A stretch of 64,000 nucleotides of DNA from Plenodomus lindquistii. Its lineage: Eukaryota; Ascomycota; Dothideomycetes; Pleosporales; Leptosphaeriaceae. The position numbers and the translations under genes are program-made. Within the stretch, counting starts at the first letter, position 1. Each line of letters starts with the position of its first letter. Under the pieces are notes generated by a model, which had not been told where the DNA came from, did not search any database, and was given only the letters and a program-made list of their open reading frames with translations. Positions 1 to 12,000 of this stretch are shown in pieces. The stretch covers positions 1,240,001 through 1,304,000 of the forward strand of contig JANUWI010000005.1 in assembly GCA_025504975.1 (NCBI GenBank). Direction: 5' to 3'.

Positions 1-2
1 AC

Positions 3-110
3 TGCGGCTGCTGGACTGGATGTGGTGGCGATGCTGGTTGCCAGACCTCCTGCTACAACGGACACTGTAGCAACGCATTCCCCGAGGGATCGTCGATTCC
101 TTCGTGCTAG
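3..110 (+). CDS. 3' end of a cysteine-rich protein gene (partial)
   Basis: Reading frame 3 is open from the window edge to TAG at 108-110 and gives 35 residues. It contains six Cys spaced C-x-C-x3-C-x5-C-x3-C-x4-C, with a seventh Cys as the last residue, and is rich in Gly and Asn. Dense, regularly spaced Cys ending at the stop codon suggests the tail of a secreted disulfide-rich protein or a small Cys-rich binding module. The other two forward frames either lack such a pattern or stop early. The family is not recognised and the rest of the gene lies outside the window, so the call rests on Cys spacing alone. DNA here is GC-balanced, unlike the AT block that begins about 500 bp downstream. 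Confidence 0.35.
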   Translation, partial: CGCWTGCGGDAGCQTSCYNGHCSNAFPEGSSIPSC

Positions 111-620
111 ACTTCAGATTCGGAGGTAGAGGTTAGGAGAGGATTGCCGTGTTGGGTGTTGGGTATTGGGTGCAGAGGTGGCAGAAGGAGGGCGAGCTTT
201 CATTTGCGAGGTGTAGGACAAGAGTCTTGGTGGTGTTGTCTGAGGGGGGAAGCAAGAAGTTGGGATGTTTATATGTAGTTATCTGAAGTAACACACAGCG
301 CCCTCCGGTCGCAAAACAATCGCATGTTGAAGTCCCTTTTTTGTCGCTGGATGCCTGTATGGCTAGTTGCTAGTTTGGCGAACTCCTAAACCAATTATAG
401 CGAGAAAGGTTTCTGCGTCGACCGCACAACACGCTCAAAAAGAATCTCAAGTAAGGCCTCTTTAGGTTAGAAAGAACGCCCGGCAACACTCCAGGATGGT
501 AATAGAGAATGGATTACGCGTATTGCTTGCGTACACGCTTCCAGCGAGGCATCACCAGCCGCTTCAATCTATTAAGGCACTGCTAGCATCTAATCAAGTT
601 AGGTTAACATCTTAGCGACT
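111..620. other. Non-coding flank and left border of the AT-rich block
   Basis: GC-balanced sequence without a convincing reading frame, probably 3' untranslated and intergenic DNA of the cysteine-rich gene. Short G-rich repeats (GTTGGGT-like) occur near 150-170. From about 600 the base composition changes abruptly to the TA-rich style of RIP-mutated DNA. Confidence 0.5.
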
Positions 621-1521
621 GCTATGCATAAGGTTTTTATAAAGAAATAACTTTATAAGCTAGATATATAACAAGCTTAGACGTTTCTAGTTTAAACTAG
701 TATTTTTATACTATCTAAATTCTATTATAGATTATTTATAGTACCTTTTTATTTTAAAAAGCTATAGATAATATTTTATAGCTAGTATTATAAATTTATT
801 TAACTTTAACTATATTTTTTATAAGAGTATTCTATTATATCTATTTATAGCTTTAAGCTTTTAAATAATATACTATTTTTATTACTTTTATAATATTATA
901 CTACTAAAGAAAAGTATATAATTTAAAACTTCTATAGTATTATAGAGGTTATAGAATAAAACTTCTATAGCAATTTATAGCTATAATAAAAATTTAGAAT
1001 AACTTAAAAACTTATATTTAATAGTACAAGCTATAAATAAATAGCTAATAGATGTAAATATTATATTATAATACTTTTAAACTATTAGTAATAATAGCAT
1101 ATTAAATTAAAATTAAAAACTATAGTAATAGAAATAATTAATTTAAACTAAACTAAATTTCTAATACAATATTAATTAATAAACTAAAGTTAAAAGTAAA
1201 TAGTAAATATATTCTATAAATAAACTACCTAATTTAATAAACTAGTAACTATAATAATAATATATTCTATTATAATAATAATTTTAATTTTTAAAAGTCT
1301 TTTTATAAAGTACTTTTATTTTTCTCTATATAAGTTTATTAAAAATAAAAAACTATATAAATTTCTATTAAAACTATTTATATATAATAGTAGATTTAGA
1401 TTATATAGAAATTTTTACTTTACTATTATTTATATATTAAAGCTTTATTTTAGTAGTATAAATTAATAGTTATATTTTACTTTAGAAGTAAAATATTATA
1501 TAAAAAGCTAGTTTTTAATAT

Positions 1522-1590
1522 AATATATTAAACTACTAAGCTAGCTATACTACTAAGCTAGCTATTTTTCTTTAGTATTATAAATACTAT
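1522..1590. repeat. Left terminal inverted repeat of pogo copy 1
   Basis: Pairs in inverted orientation with 3,298-3,368. Contains the 17-bp unit ACTACTAAGCTAGCTAT twice in tandem. Confidence 0.75.
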
Positions 1591-1679
1591 ATTTTATATA
1601 ATATACTTTAATAACACAACACAATATTAATTTAAGCTAAAAGCTAATTAGAACTTACCTATTCTATTTTTAAAGCTAG

Positions 1680-3120
1680 CTAATTTAAAAGCTAATAGGC
1701 TGCTGCTATAGCCTTTAAAGTTAATTATTAGAGGCTTTTTAATTAGATTAATAAAACTACTCTACGCGCTAAAATTTAATCTAATTACTAGAAATTTACT
1801 ACTACTAAAGAGTAGATAATTATCTAATATATTTTTAATTTTAATTTATAAAAGTTTATACTTTAACTATATAAAATAGAAAATATAGCTAATAAAATAC
1901 TAGAGGTACGTAATAGAATACTAGTAGGTAAATACTAGGCTAAGCGCTTTATAACACATTTAAATAAGCTTAAAATAGCTTTTAATTAAATAAAAAATAA
2001 ATAAAAAATAAAGTAAAAAAATTTAGAGATTATTAGTACGTAGTTTAAATTTATAGATAAAATAAAAGCTAAATATAGTATCTAGAATAATAATATTTAT
2101 AACTTTAATAAAACTAGCTTCTAGATAGGCGTAATTAGATTTATAAAAGTTATTATAAACTTTAAAAAATATAATTAGCTAGACTTTATTTAGCTAAGTA
2201 ATTATAAGTAGGTTACTATTATCTAGAGTATATACGCTTTAGAGAATATAACTTTACTTTTTATTATCTATAAAAAACGTATATATATCTCTATATAGTA
2301 TAAAAAAGCTAGTATTTTTTATAACTAGAAACTATTAATTTTTAAAAATAGCTAAATAAATAATATATTTAGACTAGAGTAGTTAAAGTACTTTAATACA
2401 TATATAAAAGTATAAAAGATAGAGGTATACTAGTTACTAATTTTAGATAGCTATAAAAGCTACTTTAACTAAAAGTTTAAAAACTACTATATAGAAAATA
2501 AAATTCTAATACTTTATATATTTTTTTATTTATTTTATATTTTTTAGCTATTTAATATAGTATGTTTTTTACTATTAAAGTGTAAGTACTTCTAGCGTGT
2601 ATAAAACTTAGCATACTAATACATTTTCTATATTAATAAAAAAAACTTTTTTTTTACTTTTAAAAATACGTTTTTTAATATATTTATAGTTAATAACTAT
2701 TAAAAAGTTTTTAAAGTATTAGAGCTAGTCTCTACTAACGCGTAGATAGTACTAGATTATATTAATTTCTAGATATATACTTTACTTTAACCTTCTCTAC
2801 TAGTAAATCTATAGTAATCTAAAACTCTAAGTAATACTTATAAATTTAGGTTTTAGTTAAAGCTTATACGTAAGTTTTTTATTTAGTTATCTATTACTAT
2901 ATAAGCTAGCTTTTTATAGTTTATAAAAAAAGCTAAACTAATACTATACTAAAACACTTTTTTTTTAAGCCTATATTTATAAAGTTAAAAAGTAATTAGT
3001 AAAAATAATAAAAAAAAAAGGTATAAAAAAAAATTTAGTAAAAAAATACTTTTAAGTATAGTACTAGGTTATAAACTACTACTACTTTAACTATAGTACC
3101 TAATCTATTAAAATATACAT
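1680..3120 (+). pseudogene. pogo/Fot1-family DDE transposase, broken by RIP
   Basis: Conceptual translation on the plus strand with stops read through resembles the DDE_1 transposase of fungal pogo elements. A YNFNKTSF-like stretch near 2,093-2,125 corresponds to the family's YNFDETGF motif (first catalytic Asp, here Asn). LLILDSYKSYF near 2,433-2,468 corresponds to LLILDGHGSH (second Asp). The LFNIVCF stretch near 2,550-2,575 corresponds to LQPLDVGCF (third Asp, here Asn). The N-terminal helix-turn-helix/CENP-B-like region would lie near 1,680-2,030 but is poorly preserved. Stops are TAA/TAG at positions expected to be Gln or Trp, and Asp-to-Asn and Gly-to-Ser changes are G-to-A transitions. 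The gene is dead, and the element could only have moved with a transposase supplied elsewhere. Confidence 0.75.
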
Positions 3121-3297
3121 ATAGTAGTAGTAGTTAAGTATCTATTTAACTAGGTATTTAATACTATAGTAATTATAAAAAGACTAGGTATAACGCTTAT
3201 ACGTGCTAGAAAAATTTAGAAAATACTTCTAAATTAGATATAAGCTTTATAGTAATAGAGTTAAATATTAGTAGTAATAATAATAATAATTAAAAAT

Positions 3298-3368
3298 ATA
3301 GTATTTATAATACTAAAAAAAAGTAGCTAGTTTAGTAGTATAGCTAGTTTAGTAGTAGAATATATTAT
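3298..3368. repeat. Right terminal inverted repeat of pogo copy 1
   Basis: Reverse complement of 1,522-1,590 with mostly C/T and G/A differences, as expected of independent RIP mutation of the two ends. Confidence 0.75.
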
Positions 3369-4060
3369 AACTAAATATTTACCTATTATATACTAAGCTA
3401 AAAGTTTTTAATTCTATTTATTTATATATTCTATTTATATAAACTAATAATACTATATATTAATTATATTACTTAAATTCTATTTTTTCTAGTTATAAAC
3501 TATATACTATACTAGTATTATATCTATTCTATACTTTATATACTAATATATAAGTTATAAATACTATTTATAAATACTAAACTTACGCGTTATATTTTTA
3601 CTAATATATATTACTCTATATTAATTACGTTACTAGTATTTAATTTAGCTTAGCTATAAATTATATACTATATTAGTATACTACTTTTTTTATACTTAAT
3701 TAAAACTACTATACTATATATAGTTTTTTTAAAATACTATTATATTATTACTAAATAGTAGTATTTTTATTAAAATAGGCCTTTAATATATAGTGTAGTA
3801 GTAAAAGTATATAAAAGTTATTAAAAGTTTTATAAAAAGTAACTTTAAATAACTTTTACTAACTAACTCTACGCTATTCTAGAGCAGCTAAAAACACCTA
3901 GTAAATAAACTACTAAAAAAGTAAAGTATAATAGCTTATACTCTACTAGTACTAGCTCTAGAATAGTATAAAGTAACTTTAAATAATCTATAGTATCTAG
4001 TTTTTTTTACTATAAATTTAAACTTTATTTTTTCTATCTATTTCTACTATAATTACTATA

Positions 4061-4206
4061 TAATGTGTAGAGACTAGGGCAAAAGATATAAAGTAGTAGT
4101 TATATATCTATTTAGTAGTAGTTTAAAGTCTAAGCTATAAAAAGGTCTAGGTCTATATAGTTACGCTAAGCCTTTTACTAGTTAGCGTGTGTGTAACGCT
4201 ATATTA
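4061..4206. repeat. Candidate 3' LTR of the 14.3-kb element
   Basis: 146 bp; pairs with 18,175-18,320 in direct orientation. Differences are mainly C/T and G/A, as from RIP. It contains GTTACGCTAAG and a terminal GTGTAACGCTATATTA shared by both copies. Confidence 0.65.
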
Positions 4207-6399
4207 ATTCTACCTAGCTCTTTTAAACGCGTCTCTAAAAATAGAAATCTCTATTATAAAAATAAAAACTAAAAAAATTTAAGCTATACCTACTAGTGTA
4301 AAGATAAATTTCTAAAGTAGCTATTTACGCTATGCTAGTCTTTTACTAGCACTACTTTTTTCTTTTATTTACTTATAACTAAATGTTTTTTTTTAGTACT
4401 TTTTTACTATCTAGGCTAGCTATCTACTATTATCTTACCTATATTCTTCTATATTTAGTAATTAGTAGCTATAGCCTATAAGGCTTTTTTATATAATATA
4501 TAGTATAGATAGTAGTGTACTAGTATAACTATTAGCTAATATAAGTACTACTATATATCTCTATTCTAGTATTAGTTTTATATTAGAGGGAATACTAAAG
4601 CCTATAGCAGTGTATATAGACTATCTAATATATTATATTAAATAATTTAGTTATAGTATATAAATAAAATAGGTAATAAAAAACTATATAGAGTTATAAT
4701 TAGTAACTACTATCTTTTTATCTACTATAACTAGTCTCTATTTACTTCTCTTTATAGGTAGAAAGTGCTTTATATATACGCTTTAGTATAGTAGTACGCC
4801 TAGAGCTAACTTACATAGCGTAGGTATATTTTCTACTACTATTTTATCTATATTAAAAAAACTTCTCTAGATTTACTACGTGTTATTTTTCTAGTAGATA
4901 TTACGTTTATTCTATTTTTTAATAAGTAGTTACTAGTAACTGTTATTAGAGAGTTATAACTATAGCTAGCTAGAGTTAAAATATACTAAAAAGTAAGTTT
5001 ATAGAGTAATTAAAAAATACGTAGAGGTCTGTATTAGAAATGCTAGTAGCTATTAAAAATAAAGGTTAAAAAGTACTATATAGAGAAAGGCTATAGCTCT
5101 AGAAAGCTTATACTATACTTATAGGTAAATTTAATATAGTAATAACTTATTAGAAAGTGTTTTTTTTTATAAAGTACTTACACTAGGTAGATAGGTTTTT
5201 AGTAGAAAGCTTAGATAGTTAAATAACTATTTTAGTACACCTCTATACTTAATAGTAGAAAGCTATGCTGCTAGATATTAGACTAGTTTTTTTCCTTTTT
5301 ACTATCTGCTTTGTCTCCTTTTAGCGCTTAGTACCTAGAGGGCTATTCTAGCTTCTCTAACTTGCCTTTTTTGCCTATTTTTATAGCTTAATTAAAATAA
5401 ACATCTTTTTATAGTAGCTTGCACTTTAGAAAGGTTACTAAATATAGATATTAGTCTATAATTTTCGCTGTTAAATTTTTATACTTCTAATTTTTATTAG
5501 TAACTTTATTTTTAGGCATAAATAGCTACCTGCTATACTTTTTTTACTCTATATAAAAGAAACTTTTAGCGTTCTACTAGTATATCTAGTTTTATATGTT
5601 TAAAGGTATAAAGCTGCTATTTCTAAATATAATATCTATTTTATTCTAGATAATATTATCTTTAGTTACTTCTACTACTAAAAAGTCTAGTAGATAATCT
5701 AGGTAGTCTAGAAAGTCTGCTTTTTTCGCCTATATTTCTTTTACTACCTTTCTACTAGAGTTTCTGCTGCTAGCGTTAGTACTACCTTTTTTACTATTTT
5801 TATTTTTTACGTTCTTTTTTCTTTTCTTTATTAAAGGCTTGCTATTTTTTTTATTATTAGCATCTAGGTATTATTACTTTAATAGGCTGTCTAATACTAA
5901 TACTTTCTATATCTACTTCTATTAATTTAGTAATATAATATTAACATTAATATCTGTACTAAGTTCTTCTAATATACCTATATTTATCTATTTTGTAATA
6001 TCTGCCTATACTAGCTATGCTTTTTTTAAATTAAAATTTTAGATTTTAACTTCTATATTAGCTATATACGCTAGAATGTTTTTTACTACTAGTATAAGTT
6101 TATTAGCGTTTTTAAACTTATCTAATTTACTTTTTTCTATTGTAAAGAAATTAAACAGGCGCTTTACGTAGAATTCTGCTAAGTAGTTTTCTAGAAAAAG
6201 GGTATTTAATAGGGCCTAGTTTTTTAAAGTATTATAGCGTAGCTTTATAAATAGTTTACCTTTATAAACTTTTCTAATAAGTTCTAGTTTATAAAAAGGC
6301 TTATCTAACTTATCTAACTTCTTTAAACCTATTAAATTTATACTTTTAAGTAATAGTAATATTGTTTTATTATTTATATTTACTATTATTAGTAATTTT

Positions 6400-8000
6400 A
6401 GAATTTTTTTAGGTATTTACTATTTATAGTAATAGTAGCTTTTACCTAGGCTCTATACTATTATATTACTAAAAAATTAGCTCTATTTTCTATTTACTTC
6501 TAGCTTATCTACTATAGTAACGTTAAAGTCTTTTATATTCTTATTACTAACGTAACTAGTTAGTTCTACTAACCTTTTAGGTTCTAGGTGCAGGATTACC
6601 TATTTTAGCTATATATAGTAGTTAAGCTCTAGCTATTTTCTAGAGTGCCTATATTTAAAATATATTTTAAAAGAATATCTAACTACTAGCTTTATGCTAG
6701 TACTATAGTATATAGTATATAACTTTACTTTCTTTTTACTATTATCTATAGTTATAGGTTTTATAAATTTTAGTATAATTATATTAAAATTCTAGTATAC
6801 TTTTAAACTCTATAGAGTTAAGTATATAAAAGTAATATTATTATTAGTAGCACCTAAAATATAGTAGATATCTGTATTAAAACGTTAACTAATAATATTA
6901 TCTTTACTTTTTATACTAATTTTACTTTTTACCTTTTAAACCTTATAGCCTAGCTTAGTTTTAGTAGGTTCTAGAGAGATAATAGCTAGATTTCTATCTT
7001 CTTTTTTAACTTCTACTAGTTCTATTAGAGTCTCGCGTAGCTTATTTAGAGGTAGAATAATAAAAAATATTAGTACTTTACTAGTTATAGTAACTAGGTT
7101 TACTAGTTCTAGAGTTACTAGGTCTATATTTTATAGCGCTTATAATACTTATAAAAACAAGCCCTATATATTAGTTATATTATTAGAAATAGCTTTATTA
7201 ATTATTTTTTAAAAAACTTTATATTTTAGAATTATTATACTAAGCGTAGTAGTAGTAGCGCGCTGTACGTTAATTATTATATTATATTCTAGCTATTTTA
7301 AAAACGCTTCTACTTTTTTTATAAAGTATAGTTCTAGCAGCCTACTAACTACTTATATTCTATTAGGTAGAGTAATTTTAAAGGCCTATAAAGTTTTTAG
7401 TATAAGTATTTTTACTACTACTATTATAGTTTCTAAAGCCTAGACTATAGTACGCGCTATCTATATAGTCTTTTAGTAAAGCTCTATTATTACTACTATA
7501 CTATTTATTACGTTTTCTATAGTAAATAATATAGTTTACGTGCTATTTATTACGTTACTCTCTATATTTTCTATAAAAAGTAATATTATTTACGCGTTTT
7601 CTACTATACTACCTATTCTATTTTCTATAAAAAGTAATATTATTTATATACTATAGTTACTTTAAGTTTAATACTTCTAGCGTTCTAGTACTTTTATTAC
7701 TATTAAAAATACTTTTATCTCTATTCTATTATAGAGTACCTGTGCTATTACTTTTTTATAAGCCTTTTTAAAAGCTTTTACTTTCTATTTAGCGTTTTTA
7801 AGTTTTTTTTTTAGTTTAGAGCTATACTTTATTTTAGCATTTAGCTTTTTTATTATATTATTTAGACTGCTTTTACTTATTATAAAATCTATTTTTAGTA
7901 ATACTACTTTTTTTTTTAGTTTTTTAATTTTTATATTTTTAACTTGTTTTTCTATATTACTATTACTATTACTTTTAAAATTCTATTTCTAGAGCAGCGC
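6400..8000 (-). pseudogene. Unidentified RIP-degraded coding frame with a coiled-coil segment
   Basis: Read on the minus strand, this stretch has long runs free of stops, and the stops present are TAA/TAG in Gln-like positions. Near 7,650-8,000 the translation is rich in Lys, Leu and Ala in a heptad-like pattern (for example KLNAKIKYSSKLKKKLKNAK), suggesting a coiled coil; the following region is mixed and globular-looking. It lies inside the 14.3-kb element, downstream of its pol in the element's orientation, where ordinary Gypsy elements have no gene. It may be an extra gene of a giant element or the gag of a nested one. I do not recognise the family. Confidence 0.3.
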
Positions 8001-11000
8001 TTTTCTTTAGTTAGCAACTTGCTTAATTATATTAAATAGTGTTAGTCTAGTACTTTCTTTATTTTTATTATATAGGTTATAGCCTACTTTTTTATTATTT
8101 ACTATATTATTTATTTACTAGCGTGCGTTAGATAGAATAGTAGCTATATAATTTTTAACTACGCTTAGCCTACTAGTTTTTAGCGTGCGTAAAAGGTAGG
8201 TATTAGACTAGATTAGAGACTTAGCTAATATTATACGCTATAGTGTGTGTAAAAAGAGAAAAGGTAAAAAGGCTCTTTTACTAGATATATACTAAAGTAA
8301 CTAGCTATTACGCAGAGGTAGCCCTACTATAGCTAGGTAAAAAGCTTAAGTTAATATATATAAAAGCGCTAGGTAAAAGAAATTTTTAGTATTATAGATA
8401 GGTAGTTAGTAAGCGCGCGTTTAGCTATAGAGTAGATTAATATCTACTTTTCTATTTCTAATAGTAGAGTACGTTTGTTTATTATTTAAAAATACTAATA
8501 ATATATAATTTACGCTAGAATACTTATAGATTTACGTAGGTAAACTGCCTATTATCTAGTATAAAGCTATAGAAAGTAGTTTATTATTAGCTATATACTA
8601 AGTAGTTACGGCCTTTTATTAGTATTAGAATATATTAAAAAGTAGAAGTAATGCTAGTATACTATTCTAGCGTTTATATAAATATTATATATAAAAAATT
8701 TAATAAAAACTTACTATTAAAAACATTATATGTATTACTAAAAATTTATAAATACTATATTTATTCTTTTCTATAGTTTTATATTACCTAGCTAGCACGC
8801 TTTATAGGAATTTTAACCTATAATAGTATTCTTTAGGCTAGCTATTTTAGCGTTAACTAGAGAGCTATTAGAGATTGCTTAAACTTTAAAAAAAATGTCT
8901 ATAGGTTTTACGCTATCTGCCCTAGTAATAGTAGTACTTCTATAAGCTTTAGTTACTTTTTTATCTATTTATTTTTTTATATTACCCTTTTTATTTTTTT
9001 TTTAAGTAATATTTCTAGGTGCTTAGTATTATATTTCTATATTAGCTTTTTTAAGTCTATAAAGTTAAACTTTTTTAGCTACTAGTTATAAATATTTCTC
9101 TATCTGCGCTATTAGACTAGGTATTTATAGTTACTAAAATATTTATTAACTTAGTAGTTAAAAAGCTGCTTAACTTTATATAATAGGTTTTTTTTATTTA
9201 CTACTTCTACTAGGCTCTAGCAGGACTTAAACTACCTTTTAAAAAGGTCTACGCCTTTTAGTAAAGGTTTAAACTAGAAAACTAAAACTACTAGATAGAT
9301 TTTTATTAATTCTAGAAGTTTTAAATAGTACGCGTTTTTACTAACTTTTCTAATAACTCTAATTAGTAAAAATCTTTATATATCTAGTTTCTAATTTAGG
9401 TAGCTCTATATTTAATACCTATAGTATAGTTAGAGTATAATCTAGTTTCTAATCTAGAGGTTAAAAAGTTTATACTTCTAGTTATACTAGTATTTTATAT
9501 TAACTGCTATAAAAGTAAGCGCTTTTACTACTATTTTACAATATTATTATTATAGGGCTTAAAAGTTAGTTATAGAAAGGTCTACTAGTACCTCTAGTAG
9601 ATTATATAAATTAAAACTAATTAGTTACTTCTATAGAGAAACGCCTGTTATAGTACTCTATATAGTATTAAATAAGAATTAGACGTATAGAAAAGCAGCC
9701 TTTTAGTCTATATTTAGATTAGTAGTGTAGTAATATTAAAGCGTAATCTCTACTATTTAATTTATTTACTTAGATTAGCTATCTATCTATAGGTGCTATA
9801 CTATTAATATTAGAAATTTAACGCCTATTTTTTTAAACATTACTGCCTATAGTACGTTTAAAAATTATTAATTTTAATCTAAAATAATGCTTTTTAGTAG
9901 GCTTTATTTATATTATATAAGTGTTTTAAATAGAGCTGCTCTTTATTCTACTATAAACTAATTAGTTATACCTAGTATAAATAGAACTCGCTTTATACGT
10001 TTATATATAACTATTATTAAAGTATTATTTCTATAGATACTAGTAGGTAAGCTAGTAACTAAATTAATTATAATAGTTTAGTACAGCATCTAGAGTTCTG
10101 TAATAGGCTTAAAGCTTCTATAGAGGTAATATTACTCTATGCAATTTTATAGGTATAGTAGACACTAATTAATAAATTTTTTAAATTTTTTAGAAAGGTT
10201 ATAAATAAACATGTAGAAGCAGATCTATTTATATATTTAATAGTAGCTATTATATAAATAGTAGTTATATACTAGCGTAAAAACCTTTTTTTATAAACTC
10301 TAAAATATATATAGGCGTTTAATATGCGTATTATAGTTAATATAGTATAGAAGCTAGTCTTTTTCTATAAAGTTAATACTATAAAGTTTACTTAATAAAT
10401 ATTATTTATAAAAACTATCTAGGTCTAGATTATTAGTACTATTATTCTACTTTAGTATATCTATTATTTTCTTTTATATTAAATCTACGTTATAGGTATT
10501 ACGTAGTCTATTTTTAAAGTTATTATTTAAATCTACTAGTATTATATAGTATATATTTATATAGTCTATTTCTATTTTCTATTTAACTTTATACGCCTAC
10601 TTTACTACCTCTAAAGAGTTTAGTAGTAGTAATAGTATTATAATATACACTATTATAGTAGTATAGAAGTTTATATTAGCCTTTATATTCTCTAAATTAT
10701 ACTAAACTTAAATTCTCTAGTAGTTATCTACTTTATTATATATAAACGCATAACTTAGTTTAAAACGCTTAAATAATCTAGCTAAAAAAAAATATTAGTA
10801 TTTAAAGTTCTCTAAAACATTAGTATTTATATTCTTTTTATAGTAAGTACTTTTTAAACAGCTAAAGTAATTAGGTATAAAATAAGTCTAGCCTAGTCTA
10901 TACTAAACTATAAAGTTAGAAAATTATTATAGGTACTAAATGCTATAAATTAGGTATAGATTAAGCTAGTTAGTAGAAGTTAATATAAAGAGTTTTTAGT

Positions 11001-11599
11001 GCGTAATTGCTATAACTACGCTATAATTAGTTATAATCTATATCTTCTATAATACTAAAATAATATAGCGTAGTTTTATTACTATTTATACTACTGCAGC
11101 TATTTTAAGCTCTATTAGAAAATAGTTCTTCTCTACTATTAAAAGTTGTTTAGATAAAAATAATATTAGCTAAATTAACCTATTAAAAAAGTTTTTTATC
11201 TTTTTAAACTACACTATAGAACTATTTTCTACGCTTTTAAATTCTAGTAGTAGTGCAACTTTCTTTATAATTAGGTTAGAGTTACTAATAATATAATAAA
11301 TAAATACTCTAAACCTCTATTTTTTTAAAGCATTTACTTCTATGTAAAGGGGCCTAGCATAATTAAAATAGTAAAGTACTATATTCTAGAATAGAATGCT
11401 CTAGATAGTATTAAATGTTTTAATAAATATTAGCTCTAGTTTAATTAGTATTTTAGCTTTATAAAGCTTTTTTTTTTTTTGTTTACTAGAGCCTAGTGTA
11501 ATAAAGTAGCCTTAAAATCTTATAGCAGCGTAGTAAATTAGGTAAAATATAGAATTTTATTTTAAAAGTATTCTACTAAGCTAATATATATTTTAAGCT

Positions 11600-12000
11600 A
11601 AAATGCGTTTATTAGAAATTGTATTTTTTTAATTGCTGCTATTTTTTTATCTATAGTTACTAGACTAAACGTGTCTACTTTCTAGCTAAATAATATTATA
11701 GATAGGTACCTAATAAAATACTTTTTAGAATTAAAAGAAAAGCGTAACTTATCTAGGCGTTTAAATAACTATTAGAAGTAGCTTTTATAGAAAAGTAGGT
11801 TTTTTAAAAAAATAATAAAGTTATCTATATATATCTATATAAAAAGAAAGTCCTATATAATATTCTCTATCTAGTATTAAATATACTAGATACTGTTTAT
11901 ATAACCTATTATAGTAATATAGAGCGTTTTCTGCCTCTAGTAACTATTAATTATAAGTTTATTATAATTATCTTTATAGATAAACTACTAATAAAAGAAA
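11600..12000 (-). pseudogene. Ty3/Gypsy reverse transcriptase fragment, broken by RIP
   Basis: On the minus strand the translation gives IYIDNFIIF near 11,819-11,835, corresponding to the YxDDIxIF catalytic box with Asp changed to Asn. It is followed by a LFKRLDKLRFSFNSKK-like helix, a YLSI segment near 11,720, and a VDTFSLVTIDKKIAAI-like segment near 11,640. This order, with the GYPSV and VDSLGL.T..EKL.AI blocks after the active site, fits Ty3/Gypsy RT of the subgroup that has that signature. Protease and gag would lie at higher coordinates, RNase H and integrase at lower ones, but they are too eroded for me to delimit. Stops are all TAA/TAG. Confidence 0.65.

Larger units (their letters stand above)
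1522..3368 (+). mobile_element. RIP-degraded pogo/Fot1-type DNA transposon, copy 1
   Basis: About 1.85 kb bounded by long terminal inverted repeats of roughly 70 bp. Each repeat holds two copies of a 17-bp unit ACTACTAAGCTAGCTAT followed by a T-rich run and TTTAGTATTATAAATAC. The interior encodes a broken DDE transposase on the plus strand. Length and TIR sequence match the copy at 46,543-49,125 once that copy's 738-bp insertion is removed. Tc1/mariner-superfamily elements duplicate TA on insertion; the very TA-rich flanks make the exact boundary uncertain by a few bases. Confidence 0.8.
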
